Shown: piece by piece, positions 13,175 through 25,433 of the stretch
Layout of the letters: the number at the start of each line of letters is the position of its first letter
Position numbering within the stretch: position 1 is the stretch's first letter
Assembly: GCA_034638255.1 (NCBI GenBank)
Contig: JAWPGT010000052.1
Location: 1-64,000, forward strand
Length of the DNA stretch: 64,000 nt
Source of the DNA: Coprinus comatus
Taxonomy: Eukaryota; Basidiomycota; Agaricomycetes; Agaricales; Agaricaceae
Direction: 5' to 3'
Made by a program: the position numbers and the translations under genes
The notes under the pieces: model-generated
What the model saw: only the letters and a program-made list of their open reading frames with translations
What the model was told of the DNA's origin: nothing
Database searches by the model: none

Positions 13175-14846
13175 ATGTCCACTCAATTCATTGATACCAG
13201 CCATGGCGTCCTTTACACACCTCAGTCTGTCGAGGAATGGAGCGGTCCTAACATCGCTACACTCAAAGCGAAGGGCATAAGTACATCCAATCGGTTAAAG
13301 ATATATAAAAAATTGCTAATTGAAAGCCCTGTACTTGCAGAATTCATTCGCGTGTTATGGGTAGACCTCGTCAACAGTATCCGGCTCCGAGTACTACCAA
13401 TCTCCTATTTCGAAAAGCTTGTCCAATCGCCTCGCCCTGGCGTTGGTGTTGCCAAAGTGGCGCTAGGGCTGATTTACCTGTCACCTGCTGAGGCTTCAGT
13501 TCTGTTGGTGAATATCTCTATGTACCTGATATTTCATCCATAAGAATTTGTCCATACGCACCTGGTCATGCAAGTGTTCTTGGATGGTTCGAAGAAAAGA
13601 CACCATATGTAGGGGCTGATGGAAAGTTGACTGTTAAAACTGCTTTATGCCCAAGAACAAAATTAAATGATATTGTCCAGTAAGTCTCTATCCTCTTGAT
13701 CATCACACTCGTACTCATGGAACTAGAGAGGCAAAGGCTTCCAACATAGAATTCCTAGTCGGTTTCGAGACTGAGTTTGTCATCCTCAAGTCAACGAGCC
13801 CGATCGTAGCTTCTAGTAATTCCGATTGGGCTCATGGTAAAGGTTTATTGACCGGCATGATTGAAAGTCAAATTCTTGAAGAGATCGTAGAGAGTCTCGT
13901 GGAATCCGGTGTTCAAGTCGAAATCTATCATCCTGAAGCTGCGCCCGGTCAGGTAAGTTCTCTTCACTTCTGAGTGAACCTCTCATGTAGGAAATTATAA
14001 ATGCTAACTCATATTGGTTTTGTAGTACGAAATTGTTACTGGACCCCTTTCACCACTTGCAGCAGCTGATGCATTGATTCATACTCGCGAAACCATTACC
14101 CACATTGTCAAGAAACACGGATATCATGCTTCATTCGCCCCACGAATTTATAATTTCTCTGCTGGAAATGGCGCACATACCCATATATCTGTTCACTCCT
14201 CAGGTCACGAAAAACCCATCGATGGCCTTTCCGAACTTGAATCCTCTTTCTTGGCTGGTGTCTTGGACAATCTTACTGCACTACCAGCTATTACACTCCC
14301 AATTCCCGCTTCCTACAATCGTGTAGGTGATGGTATCTGGTCTGGTGGAACCTATGTTGCATGGGGATCGGAGAACAGAGAATGTCCAATCCGTTTGAGT
14401 AACTCGACTTCACCACAAAGTCGAAACTTTGAAATGAGGTTTATCGATGGTACTGCAAGTCCATACCTCACACTTGCTGGTATTCTCGCCAGTGGTCTTG
14501 CTGGAATTAAAGCTAAAAGTCAATTATCCATCAAGAACTCGGATGGTGACGTTACACCTGCTCAGATGACAGAAGAAGAGAGAAGGGCAATGGGTATTGT
14601 GAAAAGATTACCTCTAACTTGGGATGAGGGTAGAACTAACTTGGCGCAAAATGAAACATTGCGCAAGGCATTAGGAGATGAGTTCATAGATAAGTATCTA
14701 ATTGTCAACAAGGTATTTCTTCATTCCTATTGTTATTAAGTGAAATGCAGTACTTAAACGTTTACCTCCAGCACCTCGGAAGTTGTCTTGCCCTTGATGG
14801 AGATGATGAATTAAAGACCTTGACTCGATTGGTGGAGTTTTACTAA
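13175..14846 (+). CDS. Glutamine-synthetase-like (type I/FluG-type catalytic domain) enzyme, one frameshift
   Basis: Exons 13175-13679, 13727-13952, 14026-14712 and 14772-14846; introns of 47, 73 and 59 nt. Motifs in order: N-terminal beta-grasp region with LWVDLVNSIRLRVLPISYF and SPRPGVGVAKVALGL, then FLVGFETEFVIL (metal-binding Glu strand), NGAHTHISV (the catalytic HxH region), WGSENRECPIRLS, and EMRFIDGTASPYLTLAGIL. This matches fungal gamma-glutamyl ligases related to GS I and the C-terminal half of FluG; the substrate may not be ammonia. The reading frame slips by one base at about 13490-13493, where SPAE should run into GFSSVGEYLYVPD; both sides are well conserved. Either a one-base deletion inactivates it or the base is missing from the consensus. 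Total about 497 codons. Confidence 0.8.
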
Positions 14847-16107
14847 AGGAGACTGCCAAGAATGTTGTCAATTTGGCTTTTGAGAACAGACTTAGTACAT
14901 ATTACATGTGTAGTATAGAATGAACAGTATGAATGAAATTCATATCTGTTGAACCATCATGAGCGGCCGCTTCCACCTATATTAAGCTTCAAGAATTACA
15001 ACGTTGAATAACACGTACAAGTTGCAACGCGGCCTGGAGCATGGAAAATTTTAGGCACTTCCATCATCACTATGATTCTTTCGAAATTTGATAGGGCTAT
15101 ATCAGCGACGAATGTCATTCAAATGATATAGACTCCGCAGCTTTCAAAAGATTGGATGAGCAATACCAAAAAAGCCCAGGCCCACTAGCCCAAAGATAGA
15201 AACAACCCACTGCGTGTGCGGCTGTGTGTGCGGTATGTATATACACCTTTCCAATATGCGTCGGGATCTTTATCCATTGCCGTAATGCCCTTGGTTAACA
15301 CCGAGTAGTAAGTACTTACTATCCGACTTGATGGCTCTCAATTCTTTGATATTCGTTAAAATAGATGGAAGGTTTTAGTTATTCATTCTTGGGTGTGAAT
15401 CCTGACTCTTGAACATGTTACGCGAGGATACAATCCTGATGAAATCCAAGAGAACGAAAGCTTATCACATACTTGAAGATACACAAAACAATTAGGATTA
15501 GAACGATAAACATTCCAATATTCTACTCACTTTAATAGTAACTGCCCCACCTTTCCAGTGACCTCGAGCCAAAGTTTTGTCTAAACTCCTTCAACTAGTT
15601 CGTCATCTGGTGGAGATTGTAAATAGTATTTCTACACAATCTTCAAGACTACCCTTTCCATATCAAGCTGGTATACCTCCATCTATGTAGTTCTCTGACC
15701 AAGGGCTGCGTTACTACCGAGTTTCCGTAAGTCCATTTCTGGGTGAGCTCAATATTCTTGTTGATGGTTCTGTTGGTCAACAGCAATTGTAAGTTTGTAA
15801 CCTAAAAGAGTCGTCATGTCCATCAAAGCTTTTCTCGAATTCCTTGTCTATCGCACCATTCGCAAAGTTTAATATCCAAAACGGTGAAGGTGTTGGGCAT
15901 GGTGAAAAAGGTTAAATAAATATAACAGTAATAAGCCTGTTTGTTCTTGTTCCCGCATTTATCTGACCTTTGGTGCTTGCATCGTGCATATTCGTAATGC
16001 CTGAAATCTCGAGGTCTGAATAGATATTTTATAAATATCAAAATATATTACCAAGCTTTGAGATATCGCAAACCAATAGGCTCACTTATTAGTAGCCCAC
16101 ATGAATG
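14847..16107. other. Intergenic, no supported gene
   Basis: Downstream of two convergent genes. I see AT-rich sequence and short open frames only; no repeat, RNA gene or domain. Confidence 0.45.
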
Positions 16108-17284
16108 CTAATCAATATCATCTTTACTCCCTTCATCTTCATCTTCATCCTCATCTTCACCCTCATCTTCACTTTCATCACGCATTTCAATAGCAACACA
16201 CCAAAAAATCCTACCCCAAGGATTCCCATCATCCTCATCCTTATCTTCATCCTTATCATCCTTTTTATCCCCATCCACTTTCATTTTCCTTTCACAACAA
16301 ACAAACCTAACAGGTTGACCGTCCCAATACCTCGTCAAATCAAAAGAAAGCCCTCCACCAATAGATAAACATAACGAAGGACTAAACTCTAAAACCCATA
16401 ACAAAAATCCGTCGTAATAACATCCATGGTCCAAACACCACTTTCTGTCTATTCTTTTCATCACTAAAATAAGCTCTTCGTGCATTTGAATCCTCGAATT
16501 GGGTGTTAGTCAGAGAATCAGTTTCGGTATTATCGTTATCATTGTCGAGGTTGGTGTTGATCTCTTCGAAATGGTCTTGTAGAGGTCAATAGTAGAATCT
16601 ACTAGAGAATCTGTCGATGGGAAAGGTGAAGCTGATCGAATAACACTGGAATCATCTGTTAAAGCTGATTTAGATTAGATGTGGATGTATCTTCAATTCG
16701 ATGATGTTTAAAATAAGGCATTGTTGATATAAGTGGTGATAATGCCCAAGGTTTTGTGGTAGATTGTAAATCGTTCTCTAGTGTTGGATCAATATAACTA
16801 AAACAAAAAAAAAAAAAGTCTATATTGTATACTCAGCAAATATGAATTATGGATGAAGGTACGTACCTCATGAATTGAGAATCGCACTAGTCCCCCAAGG
16901 AAGTTTTAATGGTCTATCAAAAGTATTTCCAAAGAGTATATCATTCGCATTATTAGGTTTCAAAAACCTGCCTGGGACAAAAATCGAAAAAGTCGGAACA
17001 TATCCATATCACCAACCAACCAACGGGGGTGGTACTAATAACCAAAACATAAACATACCTCGAACTTGAATACTCCAAGTAACCCCATACCTATCCTCCC
17101 TCTCAAAATACTCAGAATCCCGTATATTATCATTCTCATCCACAAAATTCTTGATATAAGTGACAATTTCTCCGTCAAATCGATTCGAAGAAAGTTGATG
17201 GGGTTTATCAGCATTAACGAGTGATGAAATATCAATCATGGATTCAGTGGAGGTACCAGCTAGTACCCTAAGCTTTGGTGCCAT
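16108..17284 (-). pseudogene. DUF1769-family protein gene with multiple one-base frameshifts
   Basis: Exon 1 (17059-17284) begins MAPKLRVLAGT and includes DGEIVTYIKNFVDEN and FEREDRYGVTWSIQV. Exon 2 (16867-16971) has RFLKPNNANDILFGNTFDRP and LKLPWGTS. Exon 3 (16108-16797) has YIDPTLENDLQSTTKPWALS, then FGP..DVITTDFCYGF, RYWDGQPVRFVCCER and WGRIFWCVAIE, followed by an acidic tail. These are the landmarks of the fungal DUF1769 family (function unknown, cytosolic). To read the family order one must change frame near 16875, 16668, 16583, 16427 and 16392; all look like single-base losses. The N-terminal exon is intact. Called a pseudogene on the visible sequence, with a consensus error as the alternative. 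Confidence 0.75.
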
Positions 17285-17877
17285 TTGTGAGATATATCAG
17301 GATTCAGTACAACGACGTAGAGAAGAGAACTTCAAGAAGCTGCGAATGGATGTTTGGAGTTTTTATTCGAGAAGTGGAGTGATATAACGGGCAGAGCAGG
17401 CTTGAGGAAATCAACAGACAAGCAAAAGGCGAGCCAAGTGGTAACTGGAGGGTTAACCACTGGCAGTCATATTACGAGAGGGGACAGTGATTCGTATGGA
17501 ATCATATTCTCATGACGTATGTAGATCGTGGGAATATCCCTAGCTTCAGCTACTTAATCATTGTGTCAAGTGACTTTTTTTTTAAAAGACTTGCGCTGGA
17601 ATTCTAAGTAACATCTGCGCCCAACGTCACATTTTTCTAGATGAAGGACTTACCATGGTTATGATGAGACAGAGGGCATTACCGTGCTGTTAGCTCTTCC
17701 TTCTGTCAGAAGTCAATCATGCGTCACAGAACTGCTGCTGCGTTTGTGATATATTTTTACGACCATCAGGTTGAAACAACATTATTATATACTATTCCCA
17801 ATACTTCTTCGGACCATGGTGATCCCACTTATACTTTTACTTACGATGAAATAACGCCCACAGGAAAAATTATCTGC
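17285..17877. other. Intergenic, DUF1769 promoter side
   Basis: No open frame worth calling. A short T tract lies at about 17577-17583. Probably holds the promoter of the minus-strand DUF1769 gene. Confidence 0.4.
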
Positions 17878-17951
17878 TGAGTCGACCCAGGTTCGAACTG
17901 AGGACCTTCTGTGTGTTAGACAGATGCGATAACCAACTACGCCATCGACCC
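17878..17951 (-). tRNA. tRNA-Val (anticodon AAC)
   Basis: Read on the minus strand it folds as a 74-nt cloverleaf: acceptor 5' GGGTCGA against 3' TCGACTC with discriminator A, D stem GCG/CGC, anticodon stem TCTGT/ACAGA around loop CTAACAC (anticodon AAC), variable loop AGGTC, and T arm CTCAG-TTCGAAC-CTGGG. There is no intron, and the internal A and B box regions look normal for Pol III. One G-U pair in the acceptor stem is tolerable. Confidence 0.9.
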
Positions 17952-19177
17952 GATATGGACTAGTGTGTGGCTATTAACCCATCACAATTATTCATACTTC
18001 TGGTGACACGGCATTACATCTCGGAATTTGGTTGGCTTGGATTTGGAAATTATACTTCAAAGCTTTATAAATAGTCGTATGTTATTACACGGAGAAGGGG
18101 AAGGAAGGAGAGTATAGGAAGTGGATATATATGCACTTGATATATTAAACGATATACATAGGACTCTGGCCTATGACAATATTAAAATATCTATATATCA
18201 TTCACGAACCACGCAACAATTATTATTCTGTCTTCCTTCATAAGAAAAAAAGAAGTGTGTCAAATTCCAAAATTACATATATGAGTGGCGTGCCAAAGAT
18301 GTCAAAGTCATTCATATTTCAAATATTAGCACTCAGCGCTCAACGTTCATGTGGTCCATGGAGACGACTTCGAGGTTACCAAAAAGTACGTACAATTGAC
18401 ATCTTCTAAAAAGAAAAACGGAGAGGACTGGTGTCCAGGGAAGGTTCTCGTTGGGAATATCGGGATACACCGAGTAAATAGAGTTCGAACAATCGTTTTT
18501 TTTTTTTGACTATTTCGTGAATGTTGCGTACTCAGGTCCTAAGGTACAGAGAGTGAAGGGTCGAAGGTTGAGAAGGGGAAGAAGTAAGCTTATATATTTT
18601 TGAATACTTGAAACAACCCACACCCATAACCCATAACCCAAAGAACTCTTTCACAAATCCGAAGTTGAAACAAAGATACAGACTTTTGCTCGATGTCTTT
18701 TAAGGCAGGCAGGCATAATCACCCCTTGACCCTTACCTATACTCAACAACGAAATATACATTGTGACAACAGGAAAATCTTGAGAAATTGGAAATGGTCC
18801 AGGATCTATTTCCTAGTTCGTGTACGTGTGTGTGTGCATGTGTATGTATAGAATATATATAAGGATAAAAAATATAAGGATAAAAATGAGGAAAGCGGGA
18901 GTAGAGAGAGAAAGAGAGAGGGGGAATAACTGGCATATAAGGGGAGGAAATGGGAATGGGAATAATAAGGAAAGAGAAAAGGTATATGAAAAAAACGAAT
19001 GTGTGTCATGAATCACAAATAAATAGAGCATAAAAAAAATATTCTCAGACACACGAATTATAGAAGAGGGTGAGAGAGAGAGAAAGAGAGCGAAAATGTT
19101 CCCAAAAACAAAGGCAAAAGCAAAAAACCCATAGAAGTTCAAAAAAACCAAACCAAACTAATAAACCCAACTCAAAA
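17952..19177. other. Intergenic with GA-rich microsatellite patches
   Basis: No gene seen. Contains GAGA/AGAGAG patches near 18900-18925 and 19070-19090 and an A/C-rich stretch at 19090-19240 that is the 3' flank of the DUF7729 gene. Shadow open frames here are low complexity. Confidence 0.45.
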
Positions 19178-20369
19178 TCAAATCATCCAAAAACCCAATC
19201 CGAATCCGACAAACCAAAAAACCTTAATAAAATTAACACCAACACCCACACTCATCAATCTATTCCCAACCGCCGCATTCGCAACACCCAACCTTGCATA
19301 ATCTGAACCACAACTATCAATAGCCAACTTTGCCGCACCTTCATAAGTTTCTTTTAACCCTACTAACTCATTCCCACTTTGATTTTCCTGTAAAGCCTGA
19401 GCATAAATCCCAAGGACACTTCGGGTACAAGGTGAACAAGTCATTTGTTTTGATGTTTTTGGAAGGTTTGTTCCGAGAGGTAGTTGATAGAAGTATAAGT
19501 CGATTGGATTTGAATTTGCTACTGCGTTAATGTAACAGTAGGTATTTGTTGTTGGATCTGCTAGACACGCTGCGTCGTACATGACTTCATACGCACTTAA
19601 AGCTGTATTTATTTATGAAGTGGTTTGAAATTTGTTATGACAAGGCCGAGGATAGAAGTTTATTAGACGTACCGGTTAAAGTATCGACAGCTAAAGCATT
19701 TCGGTCTCTTAAATCATCGGAACAAGCTGTCTCTAGCTCGGATGTAAACCAACCCATATTAGCTATGCATTGATTAACTCCAACGTTGGTATTGCATGTC
19801 CCCCAAATCAAAGTATTCATGTCGGTTAAATTCATTTGTGCCTTTTCAACCATAACTATGAGTATTTGTATTATTTTGAATGGTTGTAAGTAACTCACAT
19901 TAATGAAAGTTTCAGAAGTCTGAGTAAGAAGAGAAAAAGGACGACAACGTCTGAAAGCAGTAGATTGTGTCATGTTCGTGAAGAATGATAAACAAGAAAC
20001 ACTAGAGAAATTGAGCGTTAATTGTGGGTCGTAAGCTTGAGGGAATGGTGTTGGCAGTGTTGGCGGTACTGATGGTACTGTTGGAATAGGCTGGGGACTA
20101 GTCGGGGTATTTGTGGGTGAATTTTGAGGATGGCGTCTGTGTAGTTTCCATACATCATCCCAGCCCGAAGAAGAGGATTGAGAGATGACATCAAAAGCAG
20201 CAGGGTGTGTGAGGTAGCGAGTGGACAGGGTTATGAAGACAAGAACAAGGGGTACGAGTAGGACAGCACATCTAAATCGACGACCAGTTCTTTGCTTCTG
20301 GACATCCAGAGTGGGCACAGCAATCTGTTTTTGTTGGGGAGGATTTGGGGACGGCGGAGGAGTAAACAT
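19178..20369 (-). CDS. DUF7729-family membrane/surface protein
   Basis: Exon 1 is 19673-20369 and exon 2 19178-19602; the 70-nt intron has GTACGT donor and phase 1. I start at ATG 20369 (MFTPPPSPNPP), a typical start for this family; the frame extends upstream without another ATG. A helix (CAVLLVPLVLVFITL, about residues 38-52) gives a signal anchor, followed by a Pro/Thr-rich linker and the Cys-containing ectodomain with SVSCLSFFTNMTQSTAFRRC, IWGTCNTNVGVNQC, LRDRNALAV, PTTNTYCYI and YQLPLG. The C-terminus is hydrophobic (FIKVFWFVGFGLGFWMI), compatible with a GPI-anchor signal. A short segment around 19870-19910 resembles a GTGAGT...ATAG intron but is 43 nt and reads through in frame, so I leave it in. 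Function of the family is unknown. Confidence 0.82.
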
Positions 20370-20958
20370 TAGAAGAGAAAAGAGCGTAGGTGGAAAGGAA
20401 AGTAAGGTATTGTGTGGTGTGAAGATGAAATGACATGGCCTAGGCACCGTCTCCCGGGGTCCACGTGCGCATCAACACCTTTGATATCATCGTACCTATT
20501 TCTGTCCTCCAAATTCAGGTTCAGACCCTCTTTACTCCCGCCCAATACACGTATGACAATCCGCCGAAATTCACCTCACGACACTCGTTTCGTACAATAC
20601 TGGCCTCAGCTACTCCCCGGGTCTTGATACATATTTTTGACACACGTATCAAATCATTCTTCGTTTTCTTGTTCATCAATTTCTCTTGTAACGTATCAGA
20701 AGCGGTAAATTTCAGTGCCTTTGTTTCGTGAGACACATACACATATTGCATATTTCAACTTGTTCTACGATACAACATTTGCTTTGAGAAATATGGAAAG
20801 CATAAAGTAAGGGTACCAACATTTTTTTCTTCGGAATTTGTGAACATCCACCACAAGTTTCATGATTGATATATTGATGTGCGCTGTCGACGAATGGGGA
20901 TGAGATAAGATTGCCATGTGACTCTGTAATCGAGCTAGGGTGGCTGTGCAAGAAAATC
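20370..20958. other. Divergent promoter region of DUF7729 gene and PWP2
   Basis: Just under 600 nt between divergent starts. No conserved element identified by eye. The CACACC/CCTAGGC context and short C-rich runs are unremarkable. Confidence 0.4.
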
Positions 20959-23900
20959 ATGAAGTCCAACTACAAGGTCAGTCCATTTCTTCAAAGCGCA
21001 TATAGTCACTAACATTGCTCATTCCTTCTAGTTCTCGAATATATGCGGGACAGTATATCGGCAGGGAAATATACTCTTCACACCAGACGGTAATACCCTC
21101 CTCAGTCCCGTCGGAAATCGTGTTTCAGTATTCGACCTTGTCAAGTTTGTTTTTCTTCCCCATGCATTTTAGCTCCGAGGTTGACGCGCATTGAATGTTA
21201 GTAACAAATCATGGACATATGCATTTGAAAACAGAAAAAATATTGCATCTCTGGCTTTGAGTCCTGATGGAAATGTGTTAATATCTGTGGACGAAGGTAC
21301 TTGCTGAATGGTTTTCGTTGAATGTATGCTAACGCCATACAGATGGACGTGCACTGCTTGTTAATGCGAAACGAGGAGCTGTTCTTCATCATTTCAATTT
21401 TCATAAGCCCGTGAAGGACATCAAATTCTCTCCGGATGGAAAGTAAGGAACACAATTTTTGATTATACAACTCAGTGCTCATCGTACTCTAGATACATTG
21501 CAGTTACCCATGGTCCTCACGTTCAGGTCTGGCGTACACCAAATCACCTTGTACGAGAATTTGCACCCTTTAATCTCCATCGAACATATACCGGTCATCA
21601 CGACGAGGTACTGAGTGTTCAGTGGTCTCCAGATTCCTCGTATGTCCATCCCTCGTTTTTCGTGCATATACTGACGTCTCCTTAGGTGTTTCATCACCAC
21701 CTCCCGAGATATGACTGCTCGTCTTTTCACCCTGAATCCTGTCGCGGGTTTCCGACCAAAAACATTCGCTGGACACAAGGACGCTGTTTTGAACGCATAC
21801 TTCGCTGACAATGGCAAGACGGTATGTCAAGTTATCTTTGTTGGTTAAATCAAATATAACTTGCATATAGATCTATACCGTGAGCCGCGACGGCGCAGTT
21901 TTCATTTGGAAAGCAAAAGAATCGGAATCCGACGAGGAAGATTCCGACAGCGAACCCATAGCATCCACTTCTAAAGATGCCGAAATCGTTAATGCAATTG
22001 CGCAAACCCGCTGGGGTGTTTTTAAGCGCCATTACTTCAATCAACCAGGAACAAAGGCTGTTTGCACTACATTCCACCCATCCTCCAGCCTCCTAGTCGT
22101 CGGTTTCTCGACGGGTGTCTTCGGATTATGGGAAATGCCCGCCTTCACCAATATTCATACCTTGAGTATCTCTCAAGAAAAAATCTCGTCGGTAGCTATC
22201 AATGCTACAGGAGAATGGCTTGCTTTTGGAGCAAAAAAGCTTGGTCAACTTCTTGTATGGGAGTGGCAGTCCGAATCGTATGTGCTCAAACAGCAAGGTC
22301 ATTACTTCGACATCAATACCCTAGCATATGCCCCAGATGGTCAAACGGTCGCTACAGGAGGAGATGACGGAAAGGTCAAAATCTGGTCCACGTATTCGGG
22401 CTTCTGTTTTGTTACTTTCACAGAACATTCCGCACCCATATCCACCGTTGCATTTGCAAAGCAAGGAAATGTCCTGTTTACTGCTTCTCTAGATGGAACC
22501 GTTCGTGCATACGATCTAATACGATACCGAAATTTCCGTACTTTCACATCCCCATTCCCCGTTCAATTCTCTTCCCTTGCCGTAGATCCGTCTGGAGAAG
22601 TCGTAGCAGCTGGTTCTACAGATTCATTCGAAGTCTTCCTATGGTCTGTACAAACGGGAAAACTCTTGGATATTCTAACTGGTCACGAGGGACCCGTTAG
22701 CGCGTTGGCGTTCTCACCATCCGGGGCGAATCAATTGGCTAGTGCTTCTTGGGACAAAACTGTTCGAATTTGGAACGTGTTTGGACGTTCTAGAGCTGTA
22801 GAACCTTTCCAATTGACTTCAGATGTTCTTGCGTTGGCTTTCAGGCCCGACGGACAAGAATTGGCTGCTTCTACACTTGACGGTCAGATTACTTTCTTTG
22901 ATATACAAGAAAGTAAACAGAAGAATGTCATCGATGGAAGGAAGGATGTGGCTGGTGGTAGAAAAGCTGATGATCGGGTTTCGGCTGCCAATAGCTCTTC
23001 TGGGAAGTCTTATAACAGTCTATCCTATACCGCCGATGGTCGTTGTCTTCTTGCCGGCGGAAATAGCAAATACGTGGTCTTATATGATGTTAGAGAAGGA
23101 GAGGGTATTATGGTTAAAAAATTCCAAATAAGTCAAAATCTTTCTTTGGATGGTACGGAGGAGTTTTTGGATAGTAGGAAGGTTAACGATGCTGGGATTA
23201 ATGTTGATCTTATTGATAAAAGAGGAGATGAAAGTGATTTGGAAGATAGATTGGATCTTAGCCTTCCAGGAGCGAAAAGAGGTGCAGGGGATATGAGTGT
23301 TAGAAGATGGAAACAAGAAGCAAGAACGAAATGTATTCAATTTTCACCTACTGGAAGAGCTTGGGCTGGAGCTTCCACGGAAGGATTATTGATTTATTCG
23401 ATCGATGAATCAGTCATTTTCGATCCCTTTGATCTTTCAATCGATTTAACACCACAATCGATCATGGAAACGTTACAAAATAAAGAATATCTCAAAGCAC
23501 TCATTATGGCGTTTAGACTTAATGAAAAGAAACTCATAAAAATGGTTTATGAAAAAATACCATTGGGAGATGTGAAATTGATTGTGAAACAGATTCCGGA
23601 AGTTTATATTGGTTTTTTGCTTGGGTTTGTAGCGGATGAGTTAGAAAGGGGACCGAATATGGAATTCGGTTTGGTTTGGGTAAAGTTGGTTTTGGGATTA
23701 CATGGAAGAATGCTTAAAGAGAGAGGTGGAGAGTTTGTTGGTGTTTTTAGAGTGCTTAAGAGGGCGATTGGTGGGTTTGAGGTTGAGATTGGGAGAGTGT
23801 GAGTGTTTTTTTTTCCTTGTTTCTTCTTTTTTTTTTTGGTTCTTATTCTTGTTTAATTTTGTTGTACATTTTTTCTGTTTTTTGTTGTGCTTTTATCTTG

Positions 23901-24125
23901 TTGAGGAAGAGGAGGAAGAGGTTTCCTTCTTTTATTCTTTTTCTTTTCTTTGATTTTTGATTCTCGGATTTGTGGATTTTCTGTTACTCAAAATTCTTGC
24001 GATTACTTTTTCTCTAATATAGGTGTGAAGAGAATACGTCGACCTTATCGTATTTGGTTGATCAGTCAAAGGTTTATCAGGAAAAACAAAAGTTGGTGTC
24101 AGATGTAGAGATGATTACGGTTTAG
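20959..24125 (+). CDS. PWP2: Periodic tryptophan protein 2 (U3 snoRNP/SSU processome WD40 protein)
   Basis: Eight exons: 20959-20976 (MKSNYK), 21032-21144, 21202-21296, 21343-21442, 21493-21639, 21686-21821, 21871-23798 and 24023-24125. Phases agree, giving about 879 residues against roughly 920 in yeast Pwp2. Tandem WD40 repeats fill the first two thirds (for example FSNICGTVYRQGN, SRDMTARLFTL, GGDDGKVKIWST, ASASWDKTVRIWN). An acidic patch (ESESDEEDSDSE) sits after repeat 5. The C-terminal Utp12-like domain begins near SIMETLQNKEYLKALIMAFR and runs to the last exon. Pwp2 (UTP1) belongs to the UTP-B complex and is needed for 18S rRNA maturation in the nucleolus. Without the last splice the protein would end at 23802; the GTGAGT donor and in-phase final exon favour splicing. 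Intact. Confidence 0.95.
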
Positions 24126-24706
24126 GAGGAAACCAGGTGTAAAAAGTATAATTTCATTGATATACTATGTTGGATCTTAGGTTGTGTCTTTAAAAGATGT
24201 TTATCGAAAGTGACTCTGACTGACTGTAGAAAATAGAAATGATCGATGAGAATTGGTAGTAGTCGGCTTTCATTCAAAGTGACAGTAGTATGTGCTGTTT
24301 TGATGATGATTTTATGATCAATGACTGAGGTTCATGTGGGTCGAAACCTTCTCATGTTCATCATTAATTAATCATTTTTGATAACAATATAACCTGATGC
24401 AAGCGATATAATGTTTGCGATCTGGTGATGTTGTGTATGAATCATTGTTATGTTTTCTCTTGCTTCATAGATGCTTCAAAATTCAAAAGGGGGTCCATAA
24501 TTTGAATACAGTACAGTACAGTACAGTACAACTTGTCAGGCGTGTAAGCAATAGTAACTACAAACTCCAAATCCTCGTTTTTTTTTTTTTGCTTTTTAAA
24601 AAGGAAGGAAGATCGTCCGTGTTTTATTTTCTGAATATGGTGAATGGGGAGTAAACGTTCAAATGTTCATTTTGGTATACAGTGTGTTCAGTGTTCACGA
24701 AGTTTT
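24126..24706. other. PWP2 3' flank with a pentanucleotide repeat
   Basis: No gene. Holds GTACA repeats at about 24508-24530 and a T tract at about 24580-24592. Confidence 0.5.
24508..24530. repeat. (GTACA)n pentanucleotide repeat
   Basis: Four to five tandem copies of GTACA in non-coding sequence. Confidence 0.85.
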
Positions 24707-25433
24707 TCAGCCTGTTTTGGCTGCACCGCCTGAATATCCGGGAGAAAGAATTCATGAGTGTGTCATCATAATATTGTAGATCAGTATATAAAATAATCTA
24801 GGAGTATGGCCACCATAGGTAACGGTAAGCGCAGCCCCGTCCAGCAGGTGGTAAGGAATTCAAAATATTTGAATATACTTTGTATTGTGTACTTACCAGA
24901 ACTTTCTTTTTTAACGGTGGCTTTGTTGGAATCCTGGTTCCTTATGTAGTACGCTAAACCGGCTAGACCTGCTAGACCTGCTGCGTAGAGAGCCTTTTTT
25001 TTTATTTGATTGTAAAAGGGAGTGTACATGGATCATGGATCAGTTGAGTTTTTACCCATTGAGGGTTGTCAAATTGATGGAAAAGTGAAGGGAAGTGTAG
25101 GAAGTAATAAGAAGAACAAGAAGAAGAAGAATTAAAGAAGTAGAGTAGAATCGAATGCACCCGGTTGACATATTCTGAAACCTTCATAAAGATTGTCATT
25201 GTGCATTTATTTGTGAGACGGTCAATATCAATCCACGATGTACAGTTTCATTTCAAAGTGTAAAGTAAAAAGTAAAAAGTAAAAAGTAAAAAGGTAGATG
25301 TATAGTGTAAAAGAAGAATAAAACTCACTAGGTTGTTGTTGTTTTTCCCTTTAAGAAAGCCCCCTGAATTTCCAGATGTACTACCAGTACCACCAGCAGA
25401 ATTACGAACAATCCTCGTTGGGCGGAATAACAT
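24707..25433 (-). CDS. Microprotein with basic N-terminus and one Gly/Leu/Ala helix (copy 1)
   Basis: Proposed exons 25329-25433, 24897-24993 and 24707-24729, all in phase, give about 74 residues. The N-terminus MLFRPTRIVRNSAGG is basic and Ser/Gly-rich like a mitochondrial presequence. Exon 2 encodes ALYAAGLAGLAGLAYYIRNQ, a single hydrophobic helix, followed by a Lys/Ser tail. Intron 1 is long for this window (335 nt), and its acceptor is AAAAAAG, which is weak. The layout is the same as the gene at 26302-26652, although sequence identity is low outside the helix. Such proteins are often inner-membrane microproteins; I cannot name it. Confidence 0.5.
25264..25294. repeat. (GTAAAAA)n heptanucleotide repeat
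   Basis: Four tandem units of GTAAAAA within intron 1 of the microprotein gene on the opposite strand. Confidence 0.85.

Noticed and set aside
16105..16368. Ile/Phe/Pro-rich plus-strand frame
   Set aside because: Antisense shadow of the acidic tail of the DUF1769 gene.
20370..20447. Upstream extension of the DUF7729 protein
   Set aside because: Has no ATG; the family-like start MFTPPPSP is at 20369.
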